Of a stretch of DNA of 13,514 bases, positions 1 to 5,386 are shown piece by piece (position 1 is the stretch's first letter; each line of letters begins with the position of its first letter). This DNA comes from F23-B02 sp963650165 (lineage in GTDB: Bacteria > Bacillota > Clostridia > Oscillospirales > Oscillospiraceae). The DNA is taken from NCBI GenBank assembly GCA_963650165.1, contig CAVJKX010000033.1:1-13514 (forward strand), written 5' to 3'. Below the pieces are notes generated by a model. That model was not told the DNA's origin and searched no databases. It saw only the letters and a program-made list of their open reading frames with translations. The position numbers and the translations under genes are program-made.

Positions 1-56
1 TTTTGCCATGTTGTCTTTACTTTTTTACCTGTTGCACTTCATATGATAATCTGTCC

Positions 57-79
57 AGCTTCCCCTCGAAGGGGAAGCC
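57..79. repeat. Perfect hairpin repeat in left intergenic tract
   Basis: GCTTCCCCT (58-66), a CGA loop, then AGGGGAAGC (70-78) form a perfect 9-bp inverted repeat, followed by CAAGGGGGCG. There is no T-run after it, so it does not look like an intrinsic terminator. From memory it resembles dispersed palindromic repeats seen between genes in gut Clostridia; that resemblance has not been checked. It lies next to a second, unrelated repeat (121-199), so the 212 bases downstream of the GntR gene are mostly repeat sequence. Confidence 0.6.
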
Positions 80-120
80 AAGGGGGCGTAACATTACTGC
101 GCACTAATGGGGCGCGAAAC

Positions 121-209
121 GTTCTTATTTTGTCGGCAGTAACGATACCGGGCAAGCGCAATAAACGTATCCGTAGGTGCCTCAATGCGCCACTAAAAAA
201 ACGCCTCTG
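121..209 (-). repeat. Dispersed intergenic repeat, left copy
   Basis: Bases 121-199 match the reverse complement of 13295-13373. By hand alignment roughly 60 of 79 positions agree, in two blocks: GTTCTTATTT..GTCGGC and CGTATCCGTAGGTGCCT, the second a 17-base identical run. The GntR-proximal end (CGCCTCTGA, 202-210) also resembles the terminal CGCCTCTAAAAA of the right copy. Read in the sense of the adjacent GntR gene, the repeat starts within 3 bases of its stop codon. No reading frame is conserved between the copies, so this is a non-coding repeat; its function is unknown. Confidence 0.7.
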
Positions 210-212
210 AAG

Positions 213-932
213 TTACTTTTTGTTCGTCAGATCGAGCAGGTTATAGCGCTCGATGCCGGAGCGTGAGACGCCGAGGTGGCGGCGGATGGCGGCGGCGGCC
301 ATATCGCGGTCGCCGAACTTGAGAATGTCGCAGATGAACACATGGTCGTTGTCGACCGTGTCGTAAAAGCCATCGGGCCGCGAGAACAGCAGATAGCTGC
401 GGCAGCGGAACAGCCGGTATTTCATCTGATCGTATATATCGGTTATCAGGCTGTTGCCGGAGGCCTTTACCACGGAGAAGTGGAAATTGATCTCCTGCTC
501 GAGCAGCTTCTTGAACATGAAGTCCTTGCCCTTGTGGAAGGCCTCGTCATAGGTATCCTGAAGCTGATGCGCCATTGAGTACAGCTCGTCGAGCTGCTCC
601 TTTGTGATGTTCAGCGCAGCCTCGCCCGCGGCGTAAGACTCGATCATTTGTGTAAAGTCGCAGATCTCGTCATATTCCTTTTTATCAAACTCCGCGACAT
701 AGTAGCGGCTGTTCTGTATTTTTATATAGTTGTTCGCCGCAAGCTTTTCGAGCGCGGCCTTGACGGGGGAGCGGCTTATGCCGAGCTCCTGCGCGATGCT
801 GCTTTCGCTTATTCGGCTTCCGGGCATCAGTGCGAAGCTGATGATTTCCTGCAAAACAAGCTCGTGCACTATATCGTTGAGCGGCATAAACGGATTTTCA
901 CTGCGTATTTTCTCAAACTGCTTGCAATCCAC
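213..932 (-). CDS. GntR-family transcriptional regulator, FCD subfamily
   Basis: A 239-residue cytoplasmic DNA-binding regulator. Residues about 19-80 form a winged helix-turn-helix (ISESSIAQELGISRSPVKAA is the recognition region). Residues about 87-222 form an all-helical FCD effector domain. The FCD metal or ligand site appears intact: ExxFH at 147-151, H197 in the DH motif, and H219. Length is normal for FadR/GntR-FCD proteins, which sense small organic acids or sugars; the ligand here cannot be read. The start is GTG at 932, chosen because GGGAG lies 8 bases upstream and the domain is complete from there. A promoter with a tandem 7-mer sits upstream, consistent with autoregulation. The gene is transcribed towards the left edge, so its target operon may lie outside the window. 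Confidence 0.9.
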   Translation of the reverse strand: MDCKQFEKIRSENPFMPLNDIVHELVLQEIISFALMPGSRISESSIAQELGISRSPVKAALEKLAANNYIKIQNSRYYVAEFDKKEYDEICDFTQMIESYAAGEAALNITKEQLDELYSMAHQLQDTYDEAFHKGKDFMFKKLLEQEINFHFSVVKASGNSLITDIYDQMKYRLFRCRSYLLFSRPDGFYDTVDNDHVFICDILKFGDRDMAAAAIRRHLGVSRSGIERYNLLDLTNKK

Positions 933-967
933 GGTACAGACTCCCTTTCGATTTTTTAAGTTTTTAT

Positions 968-1003
968 ATGATACATGATACCATAAACGCAGGCAGTATG
1001 CAA
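968..1003 (-). promoter_or_regulatory. Promoter of the GntR gene with overlapping direct repeat
   Basis: On the minus strand TTGCAT (1003-998), 17 bases, TATCAT (980-975) fit a sigma-A-type promoter: the -10 matches 5/6, the -35 only 3/6. A perfect tandem ATGATAC-ATGATAC (968-981, plus-strand reading) overlaps the -10 and the transcription start. It is a candidate operator for the GntR protein itself. Confidence 0.45.
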
Positions 1004-1013
1004 ATTAAAATCT

Positions 1014-1046
1014 GTTAAAAAACGCACTTTTGCGCAAAAAAAGCGT
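1014..1046 (-). terminator. Possible terminator after the aspartate kinase gene
   Basis: Reading the minus strand, a short CGCA-AAAG-TGCG hairpin is followed by six T residues, and a TTTTGCGCAAAA palindrome overlaps it. The stem is only 4 bp, so this is a weak call. It lies about 75 bases past the aspartate kinase stop codon. Confidence 0.35.
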
Positions 1047-1121
1047 CTGAACCGGGCCAAATGGACCCTGAACTGCGCCCAACCGACGGTAAAAACAAGC
1101 AAAACGCCGAAACGGGCGATC

Positions 1122-2081
1122 TCAGCCCCGGAAAAAGTGCCCATGAGTGAGCCCGAGCGCCGGCAGAAGCTCGTCGGACGAAACGTAAAGCGAGCAGCCG
1201 CCGTCAAAGAGCTCCGACGCGGTGACGATGATGCCGCTGTGAGAGAGCACCGCAGCCGCCTCGGCGAGCGTTTGGGCATCCGCCCCGCGCCCGACTATGC
1301 TGATGCTGCCGCGCAGTGCATCGCGCGTTACGCCGCAGAGCGCGGGACGGTCGGGGAACGAGCCCATGACGGTGCCCTCGCATCGGGTGAAGCTCGACAG
1401 CAGCCGCACCGTTACGCGCCCGCGCATCGCAGCCTCGACACTGCGCGAATGCAGCACCTGCGAGCCGTGCAGCGCCAGCGGAAGCATATCGGCGTAGTCG
1501 ATGCGCTCAAGCCTCCGTGCGCCCGTTACGAGCCGCGGATCGGCCGTATATATCCCGTCAACGTCGGAGTAGATCTCGCAGCGGTCGGCGCCGAGCGCGG
1601 CCGCAAGCTCCACGGCCGTCGTATCCGAGCCACCGCGGCCGAGCGTCGTCGTGTCGCCTGCGCCGTCGATCCCCTGAAAGCCCGCGACGATCACGATGCG
1701 CCCGGCTCTGAGCTCGCGCAGTATACGCTCCGTGCCGATATCCAGTATGCGCGCATCGCCGTGAACGCCGTCCGTCCGTATTCCCGCCTGCGCGCCGCTG
1801 AGCGACACGCTGCCGTGCCCCATGGCGGCAAGCTGCATCGCCGTCATCGCGGCAGAGCCGGTCTCGCCGACAGCCAAAAGCGCGTCGAGCTCACGCGGCT
1901 CCGGCATGGCGCTTATATGTCTTGCGGCGCTGAGCAGCTCGTCGGTGGCATCTCCGCGTGCGGATACGACGGCGACGACCCCGCAGCCGGACGAGGCGCG
2001 GTCTGATATTATAGCGGCGGCACGCCGGAGCCTCTCGGGAGTCGCAAGCGAGCTGCCGCCGAATTTTTGAACGATAAGCAT
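1122..2081 (-). CDS. lysC: Aspartate kinase, short form lacking most of the first ACT domain
   Basis: Phosphorylates L-aspartate with ATP, the first step towards lysine, threonine, methionine, diaminopimelate and dipicolinate. The kinase domain (about 1-232) is complete: KFGGSS at 6-11, VVSARGDATDELL around 38-50, GE at 72-73, GRGGSDTTAVELAAALGA at 148-165 and YSDVDGIYTADPR at 171-183. The protein has 319 residues, whereas monofunctional enzymes usually have about 400 with two ACT domains. Residues 248-256 resemble the start of ACT1, but the sequence then runs directly into ACT2-like sequence (SISIVGRG at 259-266, ASELF at 288-292) and ends with the usual xHxxFF-like tail. An internal loss of about 80 residues is therefore more likely than a 3-prime truncation. 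The ATG start has AGGTGG just upstream. It lies downstream of pheB on the same strand. Confidence 0.88.
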   Translation of the reverse strand: MLIVQKFGGSSLATPERLRRAAAIISDRASSGCGVVAVVSARGDATDELLSAARHISAMPEPRELDALLAVGETGSAAMTAMQLAAMGHGSVSLSGAQAGIRTDGVHGDARILDIGTERILRELRAGRIVIVAGFQGIDGAGDTTTLGRGGSDTTAVELAAALGADRCEIYSDVDGIYTADPRLVTGARRLERIDYADMLPLALHGSQVLHSRSVEAAMRGRVTVRLLSSFTRCEGTVMGSFPDRPALCGVTRDALRGSISIVGRGADAQTLAEAAAVLSHSGIIVTASELFDGGCSLYVSSDELLPALGLTHGHFFRG

Positions 2082-2094
2082 ATGACCACCTGAA

Positions 2095-2124
2095 TAAAAA
2101 AGAAGTAGGGTGTGACCCTACTTC
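2095..2124 (-). terminator. Intrinsic terminator between pheB and the aspartate kinase gene
   Basis: GAAGTAGGG (2102-2110), TGTGA loop, CCCTACTTC (2116-2124) form a perfect 9-bp stem. On the minus strand it is followed directly by TTTTTT, about 18 bases past the pheB stop codon. The T-run is only about 13 bases from the kinase start codon, so the hairpin either ends pheB transcription or controls read-through into the kinase gene. Confidence 0.8.
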
Positions 2125-2142
2125 ATAGTATTCACATGTGTT

Positions 2143-2586
2143 TCAGCCTGCCATCAGCTCGATGCTGACAACGCCGGGCACGGTGCTCAGCCGCGCCATG
2201 AGCTCGTCGCTGCTGATGACGAGATTTTCCGGCGCAACGGATATCGTCACGAGCGCTACGCCGTTTGCCGGTATCGACTGGTTTATCGTGAGTATATTTG
2301 CGCCCGATTCGGTAAAGATAGACAGTACCGAGGCAAGCTTGCCCGGCTTATCGTGCAGCTTTATGTGGAAGGTCATGATGGCGTCGCGCTTCATGTCGCG
2401 GAAGGGCGTGATGCAGTCCTTATACTTATAAAACGCACTGCGGCTGAGATCGACGCGCTCTACCGCCTCGGCGACCGTGCGTGCTTCGCCGGTCTCCAGA
2501 AGCGACTTCGCCTCCGTCACCTTGACGAAAACCTCCGGCAGAGCCGTGGCCTCGACGAGAAAGTATTTGGGTTTTGCATTTGACAT
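2143..2586 (-). CDS. pheB: ACT domain-containing protein, PheB (UPF0735) family
   Basis: A 147-residue cytoplasmic protein matching the PheB/UPF0735 family in length and architecture. Residues about 34-58 look like a small helix-turn-helix (TVAEAVERVDLSRSAFYKYK). Residues 71-147 form one ACT domain, with the typical HDKPGKLASVLSIFTESGANI strand-helix signature around 78-98. ACT domains bind amino acids, and the family is often found beside homoserine or aromatic amino acid genes; its molecular role is not firmly established. The start is supported by AGGAGG 7 bases upstream, and a good promoter lies at 2636-2664. It is followed by a terminator and an aspartate kinase gene. From general knowledge a homoserine dehydrogenase gene often lies next to pheB in Clostridia; none is present here. 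Confidence 0.88.
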   Translation of the reverse strand: MSNAKPKYFLVEATALPEVFVKVTEAKSLLETGEARTVAEAVERVDLSRSAFYKYKDCITPFRDMKRDAIMTFHIKLHDKPGKLASVLSIFTESGANILTINQSIPANGVALVTISVAPENLVISSDELMARLSTVPGVVSIELMAG

Positions 2587-2635
2587 TTTTGAGCCTCCTG
2601 TGTGCGCTGCGATGACATTTGTTCGTGTATTACGG

Positions 2636-2664
2636 ATTTTAACACATTACGTCGGCAATATCAA
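2636..2664 (-). promoter_or_regulatory. Sigma-A-type promoter of pheB
   Basis: On the minus strand TTGATA (2664-2659), exactly 17 bases, TAAAAT (2641-2636): five of six matches in each hexamer. The start site would be near 2629, giving a leader of about 40 bases, too short for a lysine riboswitch. Confidence 0.65.
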
Positions 2665-2696
2665 TAGGCCGCGGAAGAAAAACGGGGGAAGGTAAA

Positions 2697-3128
2697 ATGC
2701 TGCTTGGCATAGTGCTCAGCATAATCGCCGGAATGGCCATGAGCGTGCAGGGCGTAATGAATACGCGCCTGGGCGAGGGGATCGGAAGCATGGAGGCAAA
2801 CGTCTTTGTGCAGGGCACGGCCTTTGTGTTTGCACTCATTGCGCTCTTGTTCCGCCATCAGGGCAGCTTCGCGGCCCTCGGCGGCGTCGGCAGGCTGTAC
2901 TGGCTCGGCGGTGCGCTGGGCATAGTGATAACGCTCACGGTCATGCTCGGCATAAAAAGCCTCGGCACTACGGCCGCAATATCGCTCATACTCGTTTCGC
3001 AGCTGCTGATCGCCGCAGTCATAGACGCGTTCGGGCTCATGGGCAGCGAAAAGCTTGCGTTCGGCTGGAATAAATACGTCGGTCTCGCCGTCATGTGCGG
3101 CGGCATGCTGCTGTTCAAATGCCGCTGA
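2697..3128 (+). CDS. Small DMT-superfamily membrane protein, YdcZ/DUF606 type
   Basis: A 143-residue inner-membrane protein with about five hydrophobic helices (around 1-20, 36-53, 66-86, 94-112 and 122-140). The opening MLLGIVLSIIAGMAMSVQGV, then NTRLGEGIGSMEANVFVQGT, and the LVSQLLIAAVIDAFGLMG segment are typical of the DUF606/YdcZ family. These are half-size drug/metabolite transporter relatives that probably work as dimers or with a partner. The substrate is unknown. Start ATG 2697 is preceded by GGGGGAAGG. The gene is divergent from pheB with 110 bases between them. No clear terminator follows. Confidence 0.85.
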   Translation: MLLGIVLSIIAGMAMSVQGVMNTRLGEGIGSMEANVFVQGTAFVFALIALLFRHQGSFAALGGVGRLYWLGGALGIVITLTVMLGIKSLGTTAAISLILVSQLLIAAVIDAFGLMGSEKLAFGWNKYVGLAVMCGGMLLFKCR

Positions 3129-3152
3129 AACCGTGCAGTTAAAAATTGCTTC

Positions 3153-3189
3153 TTGAAAATCGCACAGGATATGATAATATAATATCATA
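3153..3189 (+). promoter_or_regulatory. Promoter of the 76-residue membrane protein gene, with inverted repeat over the -10
   Basis: TTGAAA (3153-3158) and TATAAT (3178-3183) are separated by 19 bases, slightly long for sigma-A. The -10 sits between the arms of a perfect inverted repeat, TATGATA (3170-3176) and TATCATA (3183-3189), which is where a repressor would block polymerase. Confidence 0.45.
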
Positions 3190-3226
3190 GACTTGAAGTT
3201 CAGTTGCGAATTTTTCGGGGAGAGAC

Positions 3227-3457
3227 ATGATGAACAGACTTACGATGCTCAAAAGGACCGCTGCCGAGGCGCATGCCGCCGGCCGGCAGGACAGCCGCCA
3301 TTTTATCGCTCTGTACAGGGCATATCTGCGCGGTGCGTCAGAGGCTGCCGGCGATTACCGTGAAAACGAATATGAGCACGGCTTCAGGATGGCGCTGGCG
3401 GCAATGGCCTTCGGCCTCATAAGCTGGCTTATAACCATGTACTTTGTCTTTAAGTGA
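3227..3457 (+). CDS. Small single-span membrane protein, family not recognised
   Basis: A 76-residue protein (75 if the second ATG at 3230 is used). The first 52 residues are polar and helical-looking, rich in Arg, Ala and Glu. Residues about 56-74 form one strongly hydrophobic helix (MALAAMAFGLISWLITMYFV), so the protein is probably anchored by its C-terminal end with its body in the cytoplasm. It is taken as a real gene because GGGGAGAG precedes the start, a promoter-like sequence lies upstream, and a strong terminator follows 6 bases after the stop. It sits just upstream of the spo0A regulatory region but is a separate transcription unit. No function can be assigned. Confidence 0.7.
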   Translation: MMNRLTMLKRTAAEAHAAGRQDSRHFIALYRAYLRGASEAAGDYRENEYEHGFRMALAAMAFGLISWLITMYFVFK

Positions 3458-3463
3458 ATTTCT

Positions 3464-3493
3464 GCGCCCCGCGCCATGCATGGGGCGCTTTTT
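3464..3493 (+). terminator. Intrinsic terminator before the spo0A control region
   Basis: GCGCCCC (3464-3470) pairs with GGGGCGC (3482-3488), with an inner CCATGCATGG palindrome, followed by TTTTT (3489-3493). It ends the 76-residue gene and separates it from spo0A. Confidence 0.8.
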
Positions 3494-3502
3494 CTGAGCC
3501 GT

Positions 3503-3608
3503 TTTTCGACAAAATATTACATGATTGGGATAAAAACTCTGCAAATCGCCGCCGTTTTGGTCGATTTCGTCGAATTATGTCAACAAATATTTCAAATACT
3601 CGACACAA
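3503..3608 (+). promoter_or_regulatory. Cluster of Spo0A-box-like sites upstream of spo0A
   Basis: TTTTCGACAAA (3503-3513) is the exact reverse complement of the known Spo0A box TTTGTCGAAAA over its core TGTCGAA. CGTCGAA (3568-3574) and CTCGACA (3599-3605, reverse orientation) each differ by one base from the 7-bp core. Three sites in about 100 bases upstream of spo0A suggest autoregulation, as known in Bacillus subtilis. No convincing sigma-A or complete sigma-H promoter was located, although GTCGAATTA (3569-3577) fits the sigma-H -10. Confidence 0.6.
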
Positions 3609-3616
3609 TTCGTGTG

Positions 3617-3630
3617 CCAAAACGTTTTGG
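3617..3630. promoter_or_regulatory. Perfect 14-bp palindrome upstream of spo0A
   Basis: CCAAAACGTTTTGG is a perfect palindrome about 90 bases before the spo0A start. Its AAAACGTTTT core resembles operators of LacI/CcpA-family regulators, but the outer bases (CC/GG instead of TG/CA) do not fit the catabolite-responsive consensus. The cognate protein is unknown. Confidence 0.4.
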
Positions 3631-3719
3631 ATATGGTAAATTTATACCACAAAAGCGGCTGTTTTGCCTCAAAAGGTAAGGGCAGCGCTGTTCATGCATT
3701 TTAGTGGAGGAATATAGTT

Positions 3720-4496
3720 ATGGAAACCCAAACACGTGTTTTGATCGCAGACATCGACGAGGATTTTCGCCGCCTGCTCGGTGACGTTCTGTCGCAGGAG
3801 GACGACATGGAATGTGTCGGCGGCACGGACAACGGCGTGGACGCACTCGCGCTTGCGTCGGAGCGGCAGCCGGACGTCCTCGTCATGGACCTGGTGCTTC
3901 TGAAGCTTGACGGTATCGAGGTGCTGCGCCGCCTGCCGGAGGCCTGCCCAGGAGCGAAGGCGATCGTCGTTACGCATCTGTACCGCAGCGAGATAGTGCG
4001 CCAGTGCACGGCTCTCGGCGCTGTGTACTTCGTGCCGGAGCCCTGCGACGTCAATGTGCTGCTCGACCGCATCCGTCAGGTGAGCGCGTTCCCGACGCAG
4101 GAGGAGGTGTTCCTGCCGCAGCGCACGAGCGACGCAGATCTGGAGGCGGCCGTCACAGAGATCATCCATGAGATCGGCGTTCCTGCGCACATAAAGGGCT
4201 ATCAGTACCTGCGCGAGGCGATAATGCTGACGATAAACGACATGGATATAATAAATGCCGTGACGAAGGTGCTCTATCCCGAGGTCGCAAAGAAGTTCGG
4301 CACGACCCCGTCGCGCGTCGAGCGTGCCATTCGCCATGCCATCGAGGTCGCGTGGGACCGCGGCGATATCGAGGTCTTGCAGAAGTTTTTCGGCTACACC
4401 GTGTCGAATATCAAGGGCAAGCCGACGAATTCGGAATTCATCGCCATGATCGCCGACTGCCTTTCCCTGCGTCAAAAGCAGGGCGTAATGCGGTAA
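3720..4496 (+). CDS. spo0A: Sporulation master regulator Spo0A, with atypical receiver domain
   Basis: A 258-residue response regulator that switches on early sporulation genes. Residues 1-121 are the receiver, with phosphoacceptor Asp57 in PDVLVMDLVLLKLDG and Thr85 conserved. Residues about 137-250 are the Spo0A DNA-binding domain, strongly conserved (HIKGYQYLREAI at 157-168, PEVAKKFGTTPSRVERAIRH at 187-206, AWDRGD). The receiver is unusual. The acidic pair is IADID instead of ADD-N, so one metal-binding Asp is Ile12. The invariant Lys of the KPFD motif is Glu107 (PEPCD). The MP after the phospho-Asp is LL. Phosphorelay control may therefore differ from that of Bacillus. The start is supported by GGAGG. 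The gene has its own control region and terminator, and spoIVB, a common upstream neighbour in clostridia, is absent. Confidence 0.95.
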   Translation: METQTRVLIADIDEDFRRLLGDVLSQEDDMECVGGTDNGVDALALASERQPDVLVMDLVLLKLDGIEVLRRLPEACPGAKAIVVTHLYRSEIVRQCTALGAVYFVPEPCDVNVLLDRIRQVSAFPTQEEVFLPQRTSDADLEAAVTEIIHEIGVPAHIKGYQYLREAIMLTINDMDIINAVTKVLYPEVAKKFGTTPSRVERAIRHAIEVAWDRGDIEVLQKFFGYTVSNIKGKPTNSEFIAMIADCLSLRQKQGVMR

Positions 4497-4618
4497 AAAC
4501 ACAGGCGGCTCAAGGCTTTACTGGATGGAGGAATATGGTGCGGAGGCAACGGATAAGCTAAACGCGCCATGAATTTCTCAACCGTACAGCAAGCTATCAT
4601 TTTCACTACAGCAACGAA

Positions 4619-4651
4619 CACTCCCTGTCAGCAAGTGACGGGGAGTGTTTT
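4619..4651 (+). terminator. Intrinsic terminator of spo0A
   Basis: CACTCCCTGTCA (4619-4630), GCAAG loop, TGACGGGGAGTG (4636-4647) form a 12-bp stem with one G-T pair, followed by TTTT. It lies 120 bases after the spo0A stop. The intervening 4497-4618 shows a GGAGGAATAT motif like the spo0A ribosome site, but only a nine-codon frame follows it, so no gene is called. Confidence 0.75.
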
Positions 4652-4680
4652 CATGTCATAAGCGGCCGAAGAACTGCCTG

Positions 4681-5232
4681 CTATTCATGCTCTGCCAACA
4701 GGCGGATATTTATCTGTGATACGTTAAAAAAGCAGCTTCTGAAATAGGCAACAAATTTTTCGGGCTCGGGGCAGGGCTCTGCTGACAGCCATATAACAAA
4801 AGAGTCAAACGCCATATTGCATATGTGCTCTATGAAAAAATCGAGACCTGCTTTGTCGGGAAATGCACTGCCGAAGTCCCTGGTCAGGATAGGCTGAAGC
4901 TGCATGATGCTGTACCATCTGAATGAATTCTGCCCGTGATACTGAAATGCATGACGGTAAAACTGCCGGTCATCGTACAATACCCGGGCAATGTACGGAA
5001 AGTAGTCCCAAAAGCTCCAGTCGGGCACATTTAGTCCCATTGTCAGGGAGCTGTGCGCATATATCCATTCAACGACCTCATGCTTGTCCTTGAAGTAGCG
5101 GTAAAAGGTTCGCGGATTAACGCCCGTTTTTTCGCATATTTCGCCCACGGTTACCTTTTCAACAGGCTTTTCTTGTATAAGCTTTTTGGTAGTTTCGGCT
5201 ATAGCTTTGATTACAACATCTCTGTTAGCCAT
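4681..5232 (-). CDS. TetR/AcrR-family transcriptional regulator
   Basis: A 183-residue cytoplasmic regulator when started at ATG 5232 (MANRDVV), which has AGCGGGGG upstream. A longer in-frame start at 5325 adds 31 residues and is less likely because it would place the start upstream of the predicted promoter. The helix-turn-helix (about 27-48) is clear: VTVGEICEKTGVNPRTFYRY followed by FKDKHEVV. The remainder is helical and divergent, ending in a TetR-like C-terminal domain rich in aromatic residues. It is divergent from the Fe-S flavoprotein-hypA operon with a 154-base shared promoter region, so it most likely controls that operon and itself. The inducer is unknown. Confidence 0.85.
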   Translation of the reverse strand: MANRDVVIKAIAETTKKLIQEKPVEKVTVGEICEKTGVNPRTFYRYFKDKHEVVEWIYAHSSLTMGLNVPDWSFWDYFPYIARVLYDDRQFYRHAFQYHGQNSFRWYSIMQLQPILTRDFGSAFPDKAGLDFFIEHICNMAFDSFVIWLSAEPCPEPEKFVAYFRSCFFNVSQINIRLLAEHE

Positions 5233-5269
5233 TGTTTTACCCCCGCTTTTAGCGCATATTTTTTCAAGA

Positions 5270-5315
5270 GTGTGACACACGGTCATATTATATTCCGAAT
5301 GGTGATATAAGTAAA
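5270..5315 (-). promoter_or_regulatory. Promoter of the TetR gene with candidate operator
   Basis: On the minus strand TTTACT (5315-5310), 17 bases, TATAAT (5292-5287, perfect) form a good sigma-A promoter. The perfect palindrome GTGTG-A-CACAC (5270-5280) falls on the expected transcription start, a plausible site for self-repression by TetR. Confidence 0.6.
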
Positions 5316-5325
5316 GCCGCTTCAA

Positions 5326-5334
5326 TGCTACAAT
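5326..5334 (+). promoter_or_regulatory. Possible extended -10 promoter of the oxidoreductase-hypA operon
   Basis: TGCTACAAT is an extended -10 element (TGN followed by a 5/6 match to TATAAT). No good -35 is seen 17 bases upstream, which fits an activated or extended -10 promoter. It is about 50 bases before the coding start. Confidence 0.4.
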
Positions 5335-5386
5335 TTTAACAGATCCAAGGGCAATTTGAGATGATTACAGAAAAAGGAGAATGCAT

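Noticed and set aside
1..212. CRISPR array or attachment site in the left repeat tract
   Set aside because: The repeats are single hairpins or dispersed copies, not regularly spaced direct repeats, and no integrase or cas gene is present.
956..1279. Frameshifted continuation of the aspartate kinase C-terminus
   Set aside because: The overlapping frame shows no ACT-like sequence, and the kinase already ends with a normal C-terminal tail, so an internal deletion explains the length better.
2587..2696. Possible lysine riboswitch upstream of the pheB-kinase unit
   Set aside because: The predicted leader is only about 40 bases, far too short for the lysine aptamer, and no matching helices are seen.
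3669..4502. A 277-codon open frame antisense to spo0A
   Set aside because: It is a codon-bias shadow of spo0A, with arginine-, leucine- and histidine-rich sequence and no family features.
4519..4560. Short gene after spo0A with a GGAGGAATAT ribosome-site-like motif
   Set aside because: Only nine codons follow before a stop, and nothing else supports it.
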